Positions 26,224 through 34,907 of a stretch of DNA of 64,000 bases are shown in pieces (position 1 is the stretch's first letter; every line of letters begins with the position of its first letter). The translations under genes and the position numbers were made by a program. The DNA comes from Alloyangia pacifica (GTDB lineage: Bacteria; Pseudomonadota; Alphaproteobacteria; Rhodobacterales; Rhodobacteraceae): positions 1-64,000 of the forward strand of contig NZ_FOZW01000001.1 of assembly GCF_900116195.1 (NCBI RefSeq). The letters run 5' to 3'. Below the pieces are notes generated by a model, which was not told where the DNA came from, did no database searches, and saw only the letters and a list, made by a program, of their open reading frames with translations.

Positions 26224-26915
26224 GCCACCTCTTCTACCGGGCGTTTGGCGTCGAACCCGGCCTGCAGGGTCTTCGAGTCGTACTCGTCGCGCACCCAGTC
26301 CTCGAAGGCAATCGGTGCACGGCGATTGCGCGCCGCATAGGTGTCGAGGATGTAGCCCTGGATGCCGGTCTTGGTGAATTCGAGGTGGGCGTATTTCAGG
26401 CCCATCTGCTTGCGCGCCTTTTCGACCGGCACGCCCTCGAATACCATCAGGTAGACAGCGGAGGCAAAGCCGGCGCGGTCGGCACCCGACTTGCAGTGGA
26501 ACATCATCGGCTTCTCGGCCGCGCGCATCGTGTCGATGAGATGCGTGATGCGCTCGGCACTCGGTGCCATGCGCGCCCAGAGCTTGGCGTGCTCCAGCGT
26601 CAGGCCGAGCTGTTCGCAGCTCTCCTTCTCGAAGAGATAGTGCGAGTATTTCTCTTCGCCGCGCAGGGTGATCACCGTCTTGATGCCCATCTTGGCATAT
26701 TTCTCGAACCGCGCGTGGGTCGGCTGGTTCGAGCGCCAGACGCCGGGGGCGATCTGCCAGAAGTTGTGCCAGAAGAGTCGCAGGAAGGCGTGGTCGAAGA
26801 CATTGTAATGCAGCTTCGACAGCATCCGGGTGCCGGGCGTCGAGATGTCCTTGCCGAAGGATCGGCGGAACCGCCGCTCCGCGGTCTCGATCTTGTCCCA
26901 GAGCTTGATCAGCAT
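26220..26915 (-). CDS. Tyrosine/dual-specificity phosphatase-like protein
   Basis: 231 aa, cytoplasmic. The catalytic P-loop is HCKSGADRAG, with nucleophile C141 and R147 (CX5R). The region ERITHLIDTMRAAEKPMMF leads into it, and FWQIAPGVWRSNQPTHARFEKYAKMGIKTVITLRGE is the DSP-family N-terminal block. The general acid may be one of the Asp/Glu in the loop before the P-loop but cannot be assigned. Co-translated with an MsbA-like exporter; related phosphatases act on phospholipid or sugar phosphates, so a role in lipid A or phospholipid processing is a reasonable guess. Nothing notable in the 190 bp upstream. Confidence 0.87.
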   Translation of the reverse strand: MLIKLWDKIETAERRFRRSFGKDISTPGTRMLSKLHYNVFDHAFLRLFWHNFWQIAPGVWRSNQPTHARFEKYAKMGIKTVITLRGEEKYSHYLFEKESCEQLGLTLEHAKLWARMAPSAERITHLIDTMRAAEKPMMFHCKSGADRAGFASAVYLMVFEGVPVEKARKQMGLKYAHLEFTKTGIQGYILDTYAARNRRAPIAFEDWVRDEYDSKTLQAGFDAKRPVEEVA

Positions 26916-27114
26916 GCGTCACTTCCTGTGCCTGTCGCGCGGCGGTTTACGGGCTGTGGCGCGTGCTGGCAAGCGCCGTGCCCTCCGCGCGTCAAAGACC
27001 GGCCCTGCACGCATGGCATGGCCCGCCGCTGGCCGAGGGAGATTGACCTCGACGCAACCGCGGTTAGGTTGGCCCTCGCCCCGGAATTTCAAGGGGTGCT
27101 TTCGGAGTTTTCGC

Positions 27115-28314
27115 ATGTCTCTCGCCCATGGTCGCCCCTATTTGGCCATTCCCGGTCCTTCCGTCATGCCCGACGCGGTGCTGCGTGCCATGCACCGCGC
27201 CTCGCCCAATATCTACGAAGGGGCGATCGTCGAGATGGTGGCCGGGCTGATCCCCGACCTGCGCTACGTGGCGCAGACGGCGGCGGCCAAGGTGGCGATC
27301 TACATCGCCAACGGGCATGGCGCATGGGAGGCGGCACTGGTCAACGTGGTGGGCGAGGGCGACAAGGTGCTGGTGCCGGCGACCGGGCGTTTCGCGCATG
27401 GCTGGGCCGAGATGGCGCGGGGTCTCGGTGCCGAGGTCGAGCTGATCGAGTTCGGCACGAAATCCACCTACGATCCGGCGCTGGTGGCCGAGGCGCTGCG
27501 CAACGACAAGGACCGCAAGATCAAGGCGGTTCTGGCCAGCCACGTCGACACTGCCACCTCGATCCGCAACGATCTCGCGAGCCTGCGCGCCGCCATGGAC
27601 AGCACCGGCCACCCGGCGCTGCTGATGGCCGATTGCGTCGCCTCGCTGGGCGTCGAGGAATTCCGCATGGACGACTGGGGCGTGGACATCATGGTGACCG
27701 GCTCGCAGAAGGGCCTGATGGTGCCGCCGGGGCTGGGCTTCGTCTTCTTCAACGAGAAGGCCGAGGCGCGCCGCGCCGAGATGACCCGCGTCTCGCGCTA
27801 CTGGGACTGGGTGCCGCGCGGCAAGCCCGACTTCTTCTACGAGTACTTCGGCGGCACCGCCCCGACGCATCACCTCTACGGGCTGCGCGCCGCGCTCGAC
27901 ATGATCCGCGAAGAAGGCATCGAGCAGATCTGGCACCGCCACGCGGTGCTTGCCCGCACCATCTGGGCCGCTGCCGAGGCCTGGGGGCAGGGCGGTCCGC
28001 TGACGCTCAACGTCGCCGACCGCGGCCTGCGCAGCCACGCGGTGACCGCGCTGCGGCTCGGCGCACCCTATGGCGCGCAGCTGCGCAAGTGGTGCGAGAC
28101 CGAGGCGGGCGTGACGCTCGGCATCGGGCTCGGGATGGCCGAACCGGACGATCCCATGGGCACCGGCTTCTTCCGCATCGGACACATGGGCCACGTGAAC
28201 ACCCATATGATCCTCGGCCTGCTCGGCGTGCTCGAAGCCGGCTTCCTGTCGCTGGGCATCCCGCATGGTCAGGGTGCGCTCAGCGCCGCGGCGGCGGAGA
28301 TCGCCAAGGGCTGA
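27115..28314 (+). CDS. Alanine/serine-glyoxylate aminotransferase family protein
   Basis: Class V PLP-dependent aminotransferase, 399 aa. Start at ATG 27115 with CGGAG 9 nt upstream. PYLAIPGPSVMPDAVLRAM is the family N-terminus; PLP lysine lies in MVTGSQKGLMVPPGLGF; NGHGAWEAALVNVV binds the cofactor phosphate; ADCVASLGVEEF holds the PLP aspartate. The C-terminal GTGFFRIGHMGHVN has the substrate carboxylate arginine. Serine-glyoxylate activity (serine cycle or photorespiration) or aspartate/2-oxo acid activity such as BhcA in the beta-hydroxyaspartate cycle are both possible; no cycle partner is adjacent. Confidence 0.87.
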   Translation: MSLAHGRPYLAIPGPSVMPDAVLRAMHRASPNIYEGAIVEMVAGLIPDLRYVAQTAAAKVAIYIANGHGAWEAALVNVVGEGDKVLVPATGRFAHGWAEMARGLGAEVELIEFGTKSTYDPALVAEALRNDKDRKIKAVLASHVDTATSIRNDLASLRAAMDSTGHPALLMADCVASLGVEEFRMDDWGVDIMVTGSQKGLMVPPGLGFVFFNEKAEARRAEMTRVSRYWDWVPRGKPDFFYEYFGGTAPTHHLYGLRAALDMIREEGIEQIWHRHAVLARTIWAAAEAWGQGGPLTLNVADRGLRSHAVTALRLGAPYGAQLRKWCETEAGVTLGIGLGMAEPDDPMGTGFFRIGHMGHVNTHMILGLLGVLEAGFLSLGIPHGQGALSAAAAEIAKG

Positions 28315-28362
28315 ACTTCCTGCAGTCCAGTGCCCGGCCACGCGCCGGGCGCTTGCCGCGGG

Positions 28363-28569
28363 TCAGCCCCGTGGCGGGCTTTCGCGCGGACCGTTGCGGC
28401 GATGGTCGATGACGGTGATCACGTGGTTGATCGCCACCGCGGCGATCACCACCGGACCGAGCCCGTAGCCGATCCAGAGCAGCAGGAAGACGAAGAAGAT
28501 CACCACGAAAAGCAGCACGAGATTGGCGCTGAAGAAATCCGGCCGTGGCGGTTCGGAAGGGTATGCCAT
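28363..28569 (-). CDS. Small membrane protein
   Basis: 68 aa from ATG 28567-28569, with GAGGAT upstream. Hydrophobic residues about 13-52 form two helices (ANLVLLFVVIFFVFLLLWIGYGLGPVVIAAVAINHVITVI), flanked by a Pro-rich N-terminus and a basic C-terminus (DHRRNGPRESPPRG). No family recognised. It sits alone between two aminotransferase genes on the minus strand; a 13-bp triple tandem repeat lies 50 bp upstream. Confidence 0.65.
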   Translation of the reverse strand: MAYPSEPPRPDFFSANLVLLFVVIFFVFLLLWIGYGLGPVVIAAVAINHVITVIDHRRNGPRESPPRG

Positions 28570-28617
28570 GATGCGATCCTCAGACGGGCTGAAAGACGGA
28601 CTGAAACAGACGGCGGG

Positions 28618-28656
28618 CTCAGTGGGCAAGCTCACTGGGTAAGCTCAGTGGGCAAG
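28618..28656. repeat. Three tandem 13-bp repeats
   Basis: Units CTCAGTGGGCAAG, CTCACTGGGTAAG, CTCAGTGGGCAAG; the outer two are identical and the middle differs at two bases. They lie upstream of the small membrane-protein gene and could bind a regulator or be a simple slippage product. Confidence 0.8.
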
Positions 28657-28806
28657 CGCCGCCATGGGTCTTGAAATGACTCAAGGATAGCGCTCCCCGG
28701 CCCGGGGTCACGCATCAGGCTGATCAAAACTGATTTCCAAAACCTTTCCCGCCGGTCTACCTGCGCAGGCCCGCGGAAAATTTGTGCATCTGACCGAAGC
28801 GCGGGC

Positions 28807-29934
28807 TCAACCGGCGTTTTCGCGGGCCTCTGCCAGCGCTCCGGGCAGCGCCTCTTCCAGCGCGTCGAGATCGGCCTCGGTGCCCGCGCCGATGCGGATG
28901 CAGCGGTTCTGCGGCGCCACGAAGGGCATGCGCACGAAGACGCCGCGCTTGCTCAGCCCCTCCAGCACCGCCTTGGCCAGCGCACCGTCGCCGCCGCAGT
29001 CCACCGCGACGAAATTGGTCGCCGAGGGCAGGGCGGAAAGTCCGTTCGCCTGCGCGATGGCGGCGATGCGGCCCCGCGCGGCGGCAACCTTCTCGATGGT
29101 CTGCTCGAGCCACTCGCGATCCTGCAGCCCGGCCAAGGCCCCGGCCTGCGCCGTGCGGTTCATGCCGAAATGGTTGCGGATCTTGTCGAACGCGCGAATG
29201 AGCGGCGCCGCGGCCAGCGCGTAGCCGACGCGCGCGCCTGCCATGCCATAGGCCTTCGAGAAGGTGCGGAAGCGGATCACCCGCGGATCCTCGATGTCGA
29301 TCTCCGACCCGATTTCCGGCGCAGTGCCGTCGGGGGCAAACTCCACATAGGCCTCGTCGAGCACCAGCAGCGTGCCCTCGGGCACGTTGTCGAGCTGCGC
29401 CGCGATCTCGGCGCCCTGCTTCCACGAGCCCATCGGGTTGTCGGGATTGGCGAAATAGACGAGCTTGGCATCCACTTCGGCGGCCTTGGCCAGCAGCGCG
29501 GGCAAATCCTCGGCATCCTGCGCGTAAGGCACCTTGTGCAGCACCCCGCCGAAACCCGCGACGTGGTAGTTGAAGGTGGGGTAGGCGCCGTCGGAGGTCA
29601 CCACCGCATCGCCCTGCGCCACGACAAGCCGCACCAGATAGCCCAGCAGCCCGTCAATGCCTTCGCCGACCATCACGTTCTCGGGCGAGATGCCGTGATG
29701 CGCGGCAATGGCGTTGCGCAGGTCGTAGCTGGTCGAGTCGCCGTATTTCCAGATCTCGGCGGCCTCGCGCTGCATGGCCTCGATCGCGCGGGGCGAGGGG
29801 CCGAAGACATTCTCGTTGGCGCCGATGCGGGCGCGGAAGGGCGCGCCACGCTCGCGCTCCTGCGTCTCCGGGCCGACGAAGGGCACGGTCTCGGGGAGGG
29901 AGGCGACAAGCGGGGTGTAACGAGGTCCAGTCAT
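28807..29934 (-). CDS. hisC: Histidinol-phosphate-type aminotransferase (class I/II)
   Basis: 375 aa from ATG 29932-29934. PLP-dependent: the lysine is in FRTFSKAYGMAGARVGYA; NPDNPMGSW and VLDEAYVEFAPD are the cofactor-contact motifs; ARIGANENVFGPSPRAIEAM is the HisC-type N-terminus. It would convert histidinol phosphate to imidazole-acetol phosphate, or act as an aromatic amino acid aminotransferase. It stands apart from other his genes, so a HisC2/aromatic role is possible. The promoter region is shared with the divergent DUF1127 gene. Confidence 0.85.
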   Translation of the reverse strand: MTGPRYTPLVASLPETVPFVGPETQERERGAPFRARIGANENVFGPSPRAIEAMQREAAEIWKYGDSTSYDLRNAIAAHHGISPENVMVGEGIDGLLGYLVRLVVAQGDAVVTSDGAYPTFNYHVAGFGGVLHKVPYAQDAEDLPALLAKAAEVDAKLVYFANPDNPMGSWKQGAEIAAQLDNVPEGTLLVLDEAYVEFAPDGTAPEIGSEIDIEDPRVIRFRTFSKAYGMAGARVGYALAAAPLIRAFDKIRNHFGMNRTAQAGALAGLQDREWLEQTIEKVAAARGRIAAIAQANGLSALPSATNFVAVDCGGDGALAKAVLEGLSKRGVFVRMPFVAPQNRCIRIGAGTEADLDALEEALPGALAEARENAG

Positions 29935-30123
29935 GGCGGAGATATGCCGCAGCGGTAAAGCTCTGGCAATAGGGCGATAGCAGCAGCGAGGCGACGTCGG
30001 TCGAGGGGTCGGTCCCGCCGTTTCGCGCCCTATTGACGCTGGGGCAACGGCGCGATCACGCGGCTCTGTCACAAGGGGGCACCCCGCAGCCCAGCTGCAG
30101 CATCATCAGCCCCGGAGGACATC

Positions 30124-30330
30124 ATGCCCCGCCCGATTGCCATGCGAAGCCCCCTGTCCCTGCGCCCGCCGCGCCTGCCGTTCTGGCGCTGGCTCAAGGA
30201 CTTCCTGATCCGCGAGGACCGCAAGTACCGCGAGGCGCGCCGCTACGACGCGCTCGACGCCGCCGCGCGCCGCGACATGGGGCTGCCGCCCCGGGTCGAG
30301 CCGCCGCGCCTGCCGGGAGCCCGGTGGTGA
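30124..30330 (+). CDS. DUF1127-type small basic protein
   Basis: 68 aa; GGAGGACATC gives a strong ribosome site. Arg/Pro-rich N-terminus, then LPFWRWLKDFLIREDRKYREARRYDALDAAARRDMGLPPR, matching the DUF1127 pattern (W...R..R..L..L....L.D.GL). Family members in alphaproteobacteria bind RNA or affect phosphate and carbon metabolism (for example CcaF1 in Rhodobacter). Role here unknown. Divergent from hisC. Confidence 0.72.
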   Translation: MPRPIAMRSPLSLRPPRLPFWRWLKDFLIREDRKYREARRYDALDAAARRDMGLPPRVEPPRLPGARW

Positions 30331-30508
30331 GCCTCGGTCATGCATGGGTGGTCGCGTGGCGGGTCGGGCAGTTCGGACGCCCTGCGGCCCCGCCGCGCCC
30401 CGAGCGGCGGCGCGGTAACAGCCCCGTAGGGCAGGGCGGCGAGGGATTGACCCCGCCGGGGCTTGCGGTCAGGTTCGCGCGCGACAAGCTGACCCGGAAA
30501 GAGTGCCC

Positions 30509-31795
30509 ATGGCCCGTACCCCGCCACCTTTTGCCCCCTTCGAATGGATGATCGCCTGGCGCTACCTGCGCGCCCGGCGCGCGGAGGGCGGCGTCAGCGT
30601 GATGACCTGGATCAGCCTCATCGGCATCACCCTCGCGGTCTTCGCGCTGATCGCCACGCTGTCGGTGCGCTCGGGCTTCCGGGCCGAGTTTGTCGATACC
30701 ATTCTAGGCTCAAACGCCCATGTGACCGTCTATTCCTCCGCCCGCGTCGATGAGCAGGGGCGCACCCAGCGCACCTTCGAGGATTACACCGAGCGCGCGC
30801 AGGCGGTGGCAGAGCTGCCCGGCGTCGAGCGCGCCGCGCCGCTGGTCAAGGGTCAGGTCATGGCCAACGCCAACGGCCGCAATGCCGGGGTCGAGGTCTT
30901 CGGCATCTCGGCAGAAGACCTGCAGGGCATCCGTCGCGTCGTCGACCCCGAAACCGGTTACGGCGATCTGGCGCGCTTCGGCGAGGGCATCGCGCTCGGC
31001 TCGGGCGTGGCGCGCGAGCTGGGGGTCGACGTTGGCGATCAGGTGAAACTCATCTCTCCCGACGGGGTGAAGACCGCCTTCGGCGTCTCGCCGCGGGTCA
31101 AGGCCTACGAGGTGGTCTGGGTGTTCACCGCCGGGCGCTACGACATCGACCGCACCCGCGCCTACATGCCCTTCGACGAAGCGCAGCTCTACTTCAACCG
31201 CGAGGGCGCGGCGGACGAGCTGGAGGTGATGGTGGACGACCCCGAAACCGTCGACGCCATGGCCCCCGCCATCCAGCAGGCCGCCGGGCAGGGCGCGCTG
31301 GTCTGGACCTGGCAGGATGCGTCGGGCGGCTTCCTGCGCGCGCTCGAGGTCGAGGACAACGTGATGTTCGTGATCCTCTCGGTGCTGGTGCTGATCGCTA
31401 CGATGAACATCGTCTCGGGGCTCATCATGCTGGTCAAGAACAAGGGCCGCGACATCGGCATCCTGCGCACCATGGGGCTCACCGAGGGTTCGGTACTGCG
31501 GGTCTTCTTCATCTGCGGCGCCTTCACCGGGGTGATCGGCACGCTGCTCGGGGTGATCCTCGGCTGCCTCTTCGCCATCTACATCGACCCGATCTTCTCC
31601 TTCGTGAACTACGTCGCCGGCGGCGGCGTCTGGGACCCGGCGGTGCGCGGCATCTACGCGCTGCCCGCCAAGCTGCAATGGGGCGACGTCTTTGCCGCCA
31701 TGGCCCTGTCGCTCGGCCTCAGCTTTATCGTGACCATCTTCCCCGCGCGCCGCGCCGCGCGCATGAACCCCGTGGAGGCGCTGCGCTATGAGTGA
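30509..31795 (+). CDS. lolC: Lipoprotein-releasing ABC transporter permease (LolC/LolE family)
   Basis: 428 aa from ATG 30509, with GGAAAGAG upstream (a GTG two codons earlier is less likely). [47 protein letters not shown] is the LolC/E N-terminal helix. A large periplasmic domain follows, then three C-terminal helices ([37 protein letters not shown] and [25 protein letters not shown]). It releases outer-membrane lipoproteins to LolA. Only one permease gene is present, so it probably works as a LolF-like homodimer. It overlaps lolD by 8 nt. Confidence 0.93.
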   Translation: MARTPPPFAPFEWMIAWRYLRARRAEGGVSVMTWISLIGITLAVFALIATLSVRSGFRAEFVDTILGSNAHVTVYSSARVDEQGRTQRTFEDYTERAQAVAELPGVERAAPLVKGQVMANANGRNAGVEVFGISAEDLQGIRRVVDPETGYGDLARFGEGIALGSGVARELGVDVGDQVKLISPDGVKTAFGVSPRVKAYEVVWVFTAGRYDIDRTRAYMPFDEAQLYFNREGAADELEVMVDDPETVDAMAPAIQQAAGQGALVWTWQDASGGFLRALEVEDNVMFVILSVLVLIATMNIVSGLIMLVKNKGRDIGILRTMGLTEGSVLRVFFICGAFTGVIGTLLGVILGCLFAIYIDPIFSFVNYVAGGGVWDPAVRGIYALPAKLQWGDVFAAMALSLGLSFIVTIFPARRAARMNPVEALRYE

Positions 31796-32471
31796 CCCCG
31801 TCCTGCGCCTGTCGGGCATCGAGAAATTCTACAACCGCGGCAAGCCGAACGAGGTGCAGGTGCTGCGCGGCGCCGAGCTGGACGTGAAGCGCGGCGAGGT
31901 GGTGGCACTGGTCGCCCCCTCGGGCGCGGGCAAGTCCACGCTGCTGCACATCGCCGGGCTGCTCGACACCGCCGATGCGGGCGAGGTGGCGATCGCCGGC
32001 GAAGTGCTGGGCGGCAAGTCCGACCGCCGCCGCACCATCGTGCGCCGGCAGGAGGTGGGCTTTGTCTACCAGTTCCACCACCTGCTGCCCGAGTTCACCG
32101 CGCTCGAGAACATCACCTTGCCGCAGCTCGCCAACGGCGTGCCGCCGAAAGAGGCCACGGCACGGGCGCGCGATCTGCTTGCCTCTGTCGAGCTCGAGGG
32201 GCGCGCGGCGCACCGTCCGGCGGCCATGTCCGGCGGCGAGCAGCAACGCGTCGCCTTCTGCCGCGCCATGGCCAATGCGCCGAAGCTGCTGCTGGCGGAT
32301 GAACCCACGGGTAACCTCGACCCGACGACCTCCGACCGGGTGTTCGGCGCGCTGATGACGCTGGTGCGCGAGACCGGGCTCTCGGCGCTCATTGCCACGC
32401 ACAACCTCGAACTGGCGGGTCGCATGGACCGGCAGGTGGAACTGCGCGAGGGACAGCTGGTTCCGCTCTGA
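31788..32471 (+). CDS. lolD: Lipoprotein-releasing ABC transporter ATPase LolD
   Basis: 227 aa. Walker [10 protein letters not shown], signature [14 protein letters not shown], Walker [14 protein letters not shown] and the switch ATHNLEL. The Q-loop region ([18 protein letters not shown]) has the LolD-typical FHHLLPEF that couples to the LolC/E helix. It powers release of lipoproteins from the inner membrane, which several proteins in this window (cytochrome c and small lipoprotein) would need. Transcribed with lolC, ended by a strong terminator. Confidence 0.95.
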   Translation: MSDPVLRLSGIEKFYNRGKPNEVQVLRGAELDVKRGEVVALVAPSGAGKSTLLHIAGLLDTADAGEVAIAGEVLGGKSDRRRTIVRRQEVGFVYQFHHLLPEFTALENITLPQLANGVPPKEATARARDLLASVELEGRAAHRPAAMSGGEQQRVAFCRAMANAPKLLLADEPTGNLDPTTSDRVFGALMTLVRETGLSALIATHNLELAGRMDRQVELREGQLVPL

Positions 32472-32491
32472 GCGGGGCTTCCTCAATGCGA

Positions 32492-32530
32492 GGGCAAGAC
32501 CCCGGCGGGGTCGCGCCCTTGCCCGATTTT
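32492..32530 (+). terminator. Terminator of lolCD
   Basis: Nested stems GGGCAAG / CTTGCCC around GACCCC / GGGGTC, followed by GATTTTCG. Confidence 0.8.
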
Positions 32531-32593
32531 CGTCAAACTCCGGGGGCAGGGTCCGGCTGAACCACCCGCCGACCCTCCCTCCCGGAGCCTTCC

Positions 32594-33358
32594 ATGCCGC
32601 TCGAACTTCTCGTCGCCCTGACGGCGCTCCTGCCCTTTGCCGTGGCCGCCTTTCCCTTCGACAGGGGCGCCGGCGATGACGAGGCAGACGACGGGGAGGG
32701 GCATGAGGACGAGGAGACGGGTGGCAGCGAGGACGTGATCCTGCCGGTGGAGGGCAGGGGCCCGGATGAGGGCACCATTGGCACCGGAGAGGATACAACC
32801 GCCGGCACCGATGGCGATGACACGATCACCGGCAGCGAGATCGGAGACACGCTCGTCGGCGGCGCCGGCGATGACGTGCTCTCGGGGCTCGGCGAGTCCG
32901 ACAGAATCGAGGGCGGCTCCGGCGCGGATTACGCCGAGGGCGGCAGCGGCAACGACACGATCACCGGCGGCAGCGGCGAGGACACGCTGATGGGCGGCTC
33001 CGGGAACGACCTGCTCTGGGGCTCCGACGAGACCGGCGACGATGGCGAGAGCGATCTTCTGGTCGGCGGCACCGGCGACGACACGCTGATGCTGGGGCAC
33101 GGCGATCTGGGGCTTGGCGGCGAGGGGGCGGACCGCTTCGTTCTCGCCGATGGCGCGGTGATCGAGGATTTCGACGAGGCCGAGGACATGGTCGTCTTTA
33201 CTTACGGCGGCGAGGTGCCGCCGGAGATCGCCTCGCAGGTGGCCGGCCCCTCCGGCCTCGTGGTGACGCTGGACAATGGCGCCTCGGTCACGCTGGTCGG
33301 GCGCAGCGATCCGATCACCTCGTCCAGCTACGCCTTCGTTCGCGACTCCGCCACCTGA
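32594..33358 (+). CDS. RTX calcium-binding repeat protein
   Basis: 254 aa, strongly acidic. An N-terminal hydrophobic segment (LELLVALTALLPFAVAAF) is followed by an Asp/Glu-rich linker. Then about six to eight RTX nonapeptides (GxGxDxUx), for example GTDGDDTITG, GGAGDDVLSG, GGSGNDTITG, GGSGNDLLWG and GGTGDDTLML. The C-terminus (ADRFVLADGAVIEDFDEAEDMVVFTYGG) is the usual M10/RTX cap. RTX proteins normally leave through type I secretion with a C-terminal signal; the N-terminal hydrophobic segment here suggests a membrane anchor or Sec export instead. It is much smaller than typical adhesins. Ribosome site CCGGAG. Confidence 0.85.
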   Translation: MPLELLVALTALLPFAVAAFPFDRGAGDDEADDGEGHEDEETGGSEDVILPVEGRGPDEGTIGTGEDTTAGTDGDDTITGSEIGDTLVGGAGDDVLSGLGESDRIEGGSGADYAEGGSGNDTITGGSGEDTLMGGSGNDLLWGSDETGDDGESDLLVGGTGDDTLMLGHGDLGLGGEGADRFVLADGAVIEDFDEAEDMVVFTYGGEVPPEIASQVAGPSGLVVTLDNGASVTLVGRSDPITSSSYAFVRDSAT

Positions 33359-33393
33359 GGCGTCGCAGCTGACCCGCGGGCCGGCCCATCGGC

Positions 33394-33825
33394 TCAGCGC
33401 TGCGCGAGGAAGACGCCCGCCGCCATCATCGCGAGGCCCAGCCCGCGCTGCGCGCTGATTGGCGCGGCGCGCACACCGAACAGCCCGAAGTGGTCGATCG
33501 CCGCGGCGCTGATCAGCTGGCCCAGAAGCACGAAGAACACCGCCCGCCCGACGCCGAAGGTCGGCGCGACATAGGTGATGCTCAGCACGTAGAAGGCGAC
33601 GAAGAGCCCCGCGAGAAACAGGTGTTTCGGCGCGTCCACCGCCCGCGCGATGGGGCGGGCGTCGAGCGAGAAGAGCACGATCAGGCTGGCGCTGAGCGCC
33701 ACGCAGAAGAGGATCACCGCGGCAGCGGCGGGCGAGCCCAGCCAGCCCCCGAGCCGCGAATTGAGCGCGGCGAGCACCGGGATGCCGATCCCGGCGGCGA
33801 GCATGATCAGGGCTTGGCTTGGCAT
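33394..33825 (-). CDS. DMT-superfamily small membrane protein (DUF606/YdcZ-like)
   Basis: 143 aa from ATG 33823-33825. Five hydrophobic helices (ALIMLAAGIGIPVLAALNSRLG, AAAAVILFCVALSASLIVLFSL, HLFLAGLFVAFYVLSITYVAP, AVFFVLLGQLISAAAIDHFGLFG, GLGLAMMAAGVFLAQR). The FYVLSITYVAPTFGVGRAVFFVLLGQL block is typical for DUF606 half-size EamA-like transporters, which usually pair as dimers. Substrate unknown. Lies alone between the RTX and cytochrome genes. Confidence 0.82.
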   Translation of the reverse strand: MPSQALIMLAAGIGIPVLAALNSRLGGWLGSPAAAAVILFCVALSASLIVLFSLDARPIARAVDAPKHLFLAGLFVAFYVLSITYVAPTFGVGRAVFFVLLGQLISAAAIDHFGLFGVRAAPISAQRGLGLAMMAAGVFLAQR

Positions 33826-34015
33826 CTGCGGACTCCGTCTTCGCTGTCGCGCGGACACTGGCCCGTGTCGCGCCGATTGTCACTCGCTGAAAACGTCGCG
33901 CCGATCCGGTCTTGATCCATAGGCTTCGGCGGGCCACACAAGAGAAAACGGAAACGGAGAACCGCGCAGGAAAGCCGGCTCCGGGTCCAAGGGACAAGTC
34001 GAGGGAAGACAGGCG

Positions 34016-34444
34016 ATGAACGGAACGATGAAGGGCGGCATCTGGGGAATCTCCGCGGCGGGCCTGCTGGCCCTCGGGGCCTGCATGGAGGCGGCGATGC
34101 CGGAACCGGCGGACGGGCGGGCGCTCTTCATGGAGTATTGCGCCTCCTGCCATGGCACCACGGCGGTCGGCAACGGACCGATGGCCGCGGACCTCGGGGT
34201 CACCCCCGCCGATCTCACGCATATCGCCGCGCGCCGGGGCGGGGCGTTCCCGCGCGCCGAGGTGCTGTCGATGATCGACGGCTACGCGCGCTCGGACATG
34301 TCGGGGCCGGGCATGCCGGAATTCGGCGAGCTGCTGAAGGGCGACGAGGTGCCGCTCGATACCGGTGACGGCATCCTGACGCCGACCCCCCGCAAGATGG
34401 TGGCGCTGCTGGAATACCTTGAATCGATCCAGGTAACCGAGTGA
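34016..34444 (+). CDS. Lipoprotein c-type cytochrome
   Basis: 142 aa. The signal ends in a lipobox (LLALGAC, Cys23), so it is predicted to be acylated. One heme site C42-A-S-C45-H46 (YCASCHGTTAVGNGPMAADLG) and a later Met-rich loop (SDMSGPGMPEFGELL) that can supply the axial methionine. Resembles the monoheme cytochromes of the class I type found as electron carriers or in copper/nitrous oxide-linked systems. No oxidase or reductase is adjacent. Start ATG 34016 with GAGGGA. Two palindromes follow directly after the stop. Confidence 0.88.
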   Translation: MNGTMKGGIWGISAAGLLALGACMEAAMPEPADGRALFMEYCASCHGTTAVGNGPMAADLGVTPADLTHIAARRGGAFPRAEVLSMIDGYARSDMSGPGMPEFGELLKGDEVPLDTGDGILTPTPRKMVALLEYLESIQVTE

Positions 34445-34448
34445 GGCC

Positions 34449-34490
34449 AACGTCCTTCGAAGGACGTTGCAAAAGCCTTCGAAGGCTTTT
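34449..34490. terminator. Two adjacent 20-bp perfect palindromes
   Basis: AACGTCCTTCGAAGGACGTT (34449-34468) and AAAAGCCTTCGAAGGCTTTT (34471-34490), 2 bp apart, both centred on CTTCGAAG. The second has an A tract, a GCC stem and a T tract, so it is a bidirectional intrinsic terminator shape; the first may be a second terminator or an operator. Confidence 0.8.
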
Positions 34491-34511
34491 GGTGCCCGCC
34501 ATGGCGGCTCT

Positions 34512-34907
34512 GTGATCCTCGGCCTGCACCATCTGCAGCTCGCCATGCCCGAGGGCGGCGAGGCGGCGGCGCGGGCCTTCTACAGCGGCGTGCTGGGCCT
34601 GCGCGAGCTGGACAAGCCCGAGTCATTGCGTGGGCGTGGCGGCTGCTGGTTCGCCGGGCCGGGGGTCGAACTGCACCTCGGCATAGAGACGCCCTTCGCC
34701 CCGGCGCTCAAGGCGCATCCGGCCTTCCGGGTCGCCAGCCTCGCGCAGAGCGTCGCGCATCTGGAAGCGCAGGGCATCACGTGTCGCCGCGACGTCGACC
34801 TGCCGGCCTTCCGCCGGGTCTTCGTAAAGGATCCTTTCGGCAACCGCATCGAGCTGCTGGAGCTGCGTCAGCCCGCGCCCACCGCCTTGCGCGCCATGTC
34901 CCAGTAG
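34512..34907 (+). CDS. Glyoxalase/bleomycin-resistance/dioxygenase-fold protein
   Basis: 131 aa, read from GTG 34512 (ILGLHHLQLAMPEGGEAAARAFYSGVLGLREL). Vicinal-oxygen-chelate fold: LHHLQLA supplies the first metal His, CWFAGPGVELHLGIE the middle strand with a His/Glu, and DVDLPAFRRVFVKDPFGNRIELLEL the last Glu. The start has no good ribosome site and follows the palindromes closely, so the exact start is uncertain. Substrate unknown. Its last 40 bp overlap the 3' end of the convergent TetR gene. Confidence 0.82.
   Translation: MILGLHHLQLAMPEGGEAAARAFYSGVLGLRELDKPESLRGRGGCWFAGPGVELHLGIETPFAPALKAHPAFRVASLAQSVAHLEAQGITCRRDVDLPAFRRVFVKDPFGNRIELLELRQPAPTALRAMSQ

Noticed and set aside
24298-26340. 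A 680-codon plus-strand open frame opposite ygfZ and the exporter
   Set aside because: Antisense shadow of two clear genes; low-complexity His/Asp/Arg composition.
28618-28656. Possible CRISPR fragment
   Set aside because: Units are 13 bp with no spacers and no cas genes nearby.
34467-34511. Longer N-terminus for the glyoxalase-fold protein
   Set aside because: It would start inside the palindromes and add residues without similarity; the GTG at 34512 begins the fold directly.
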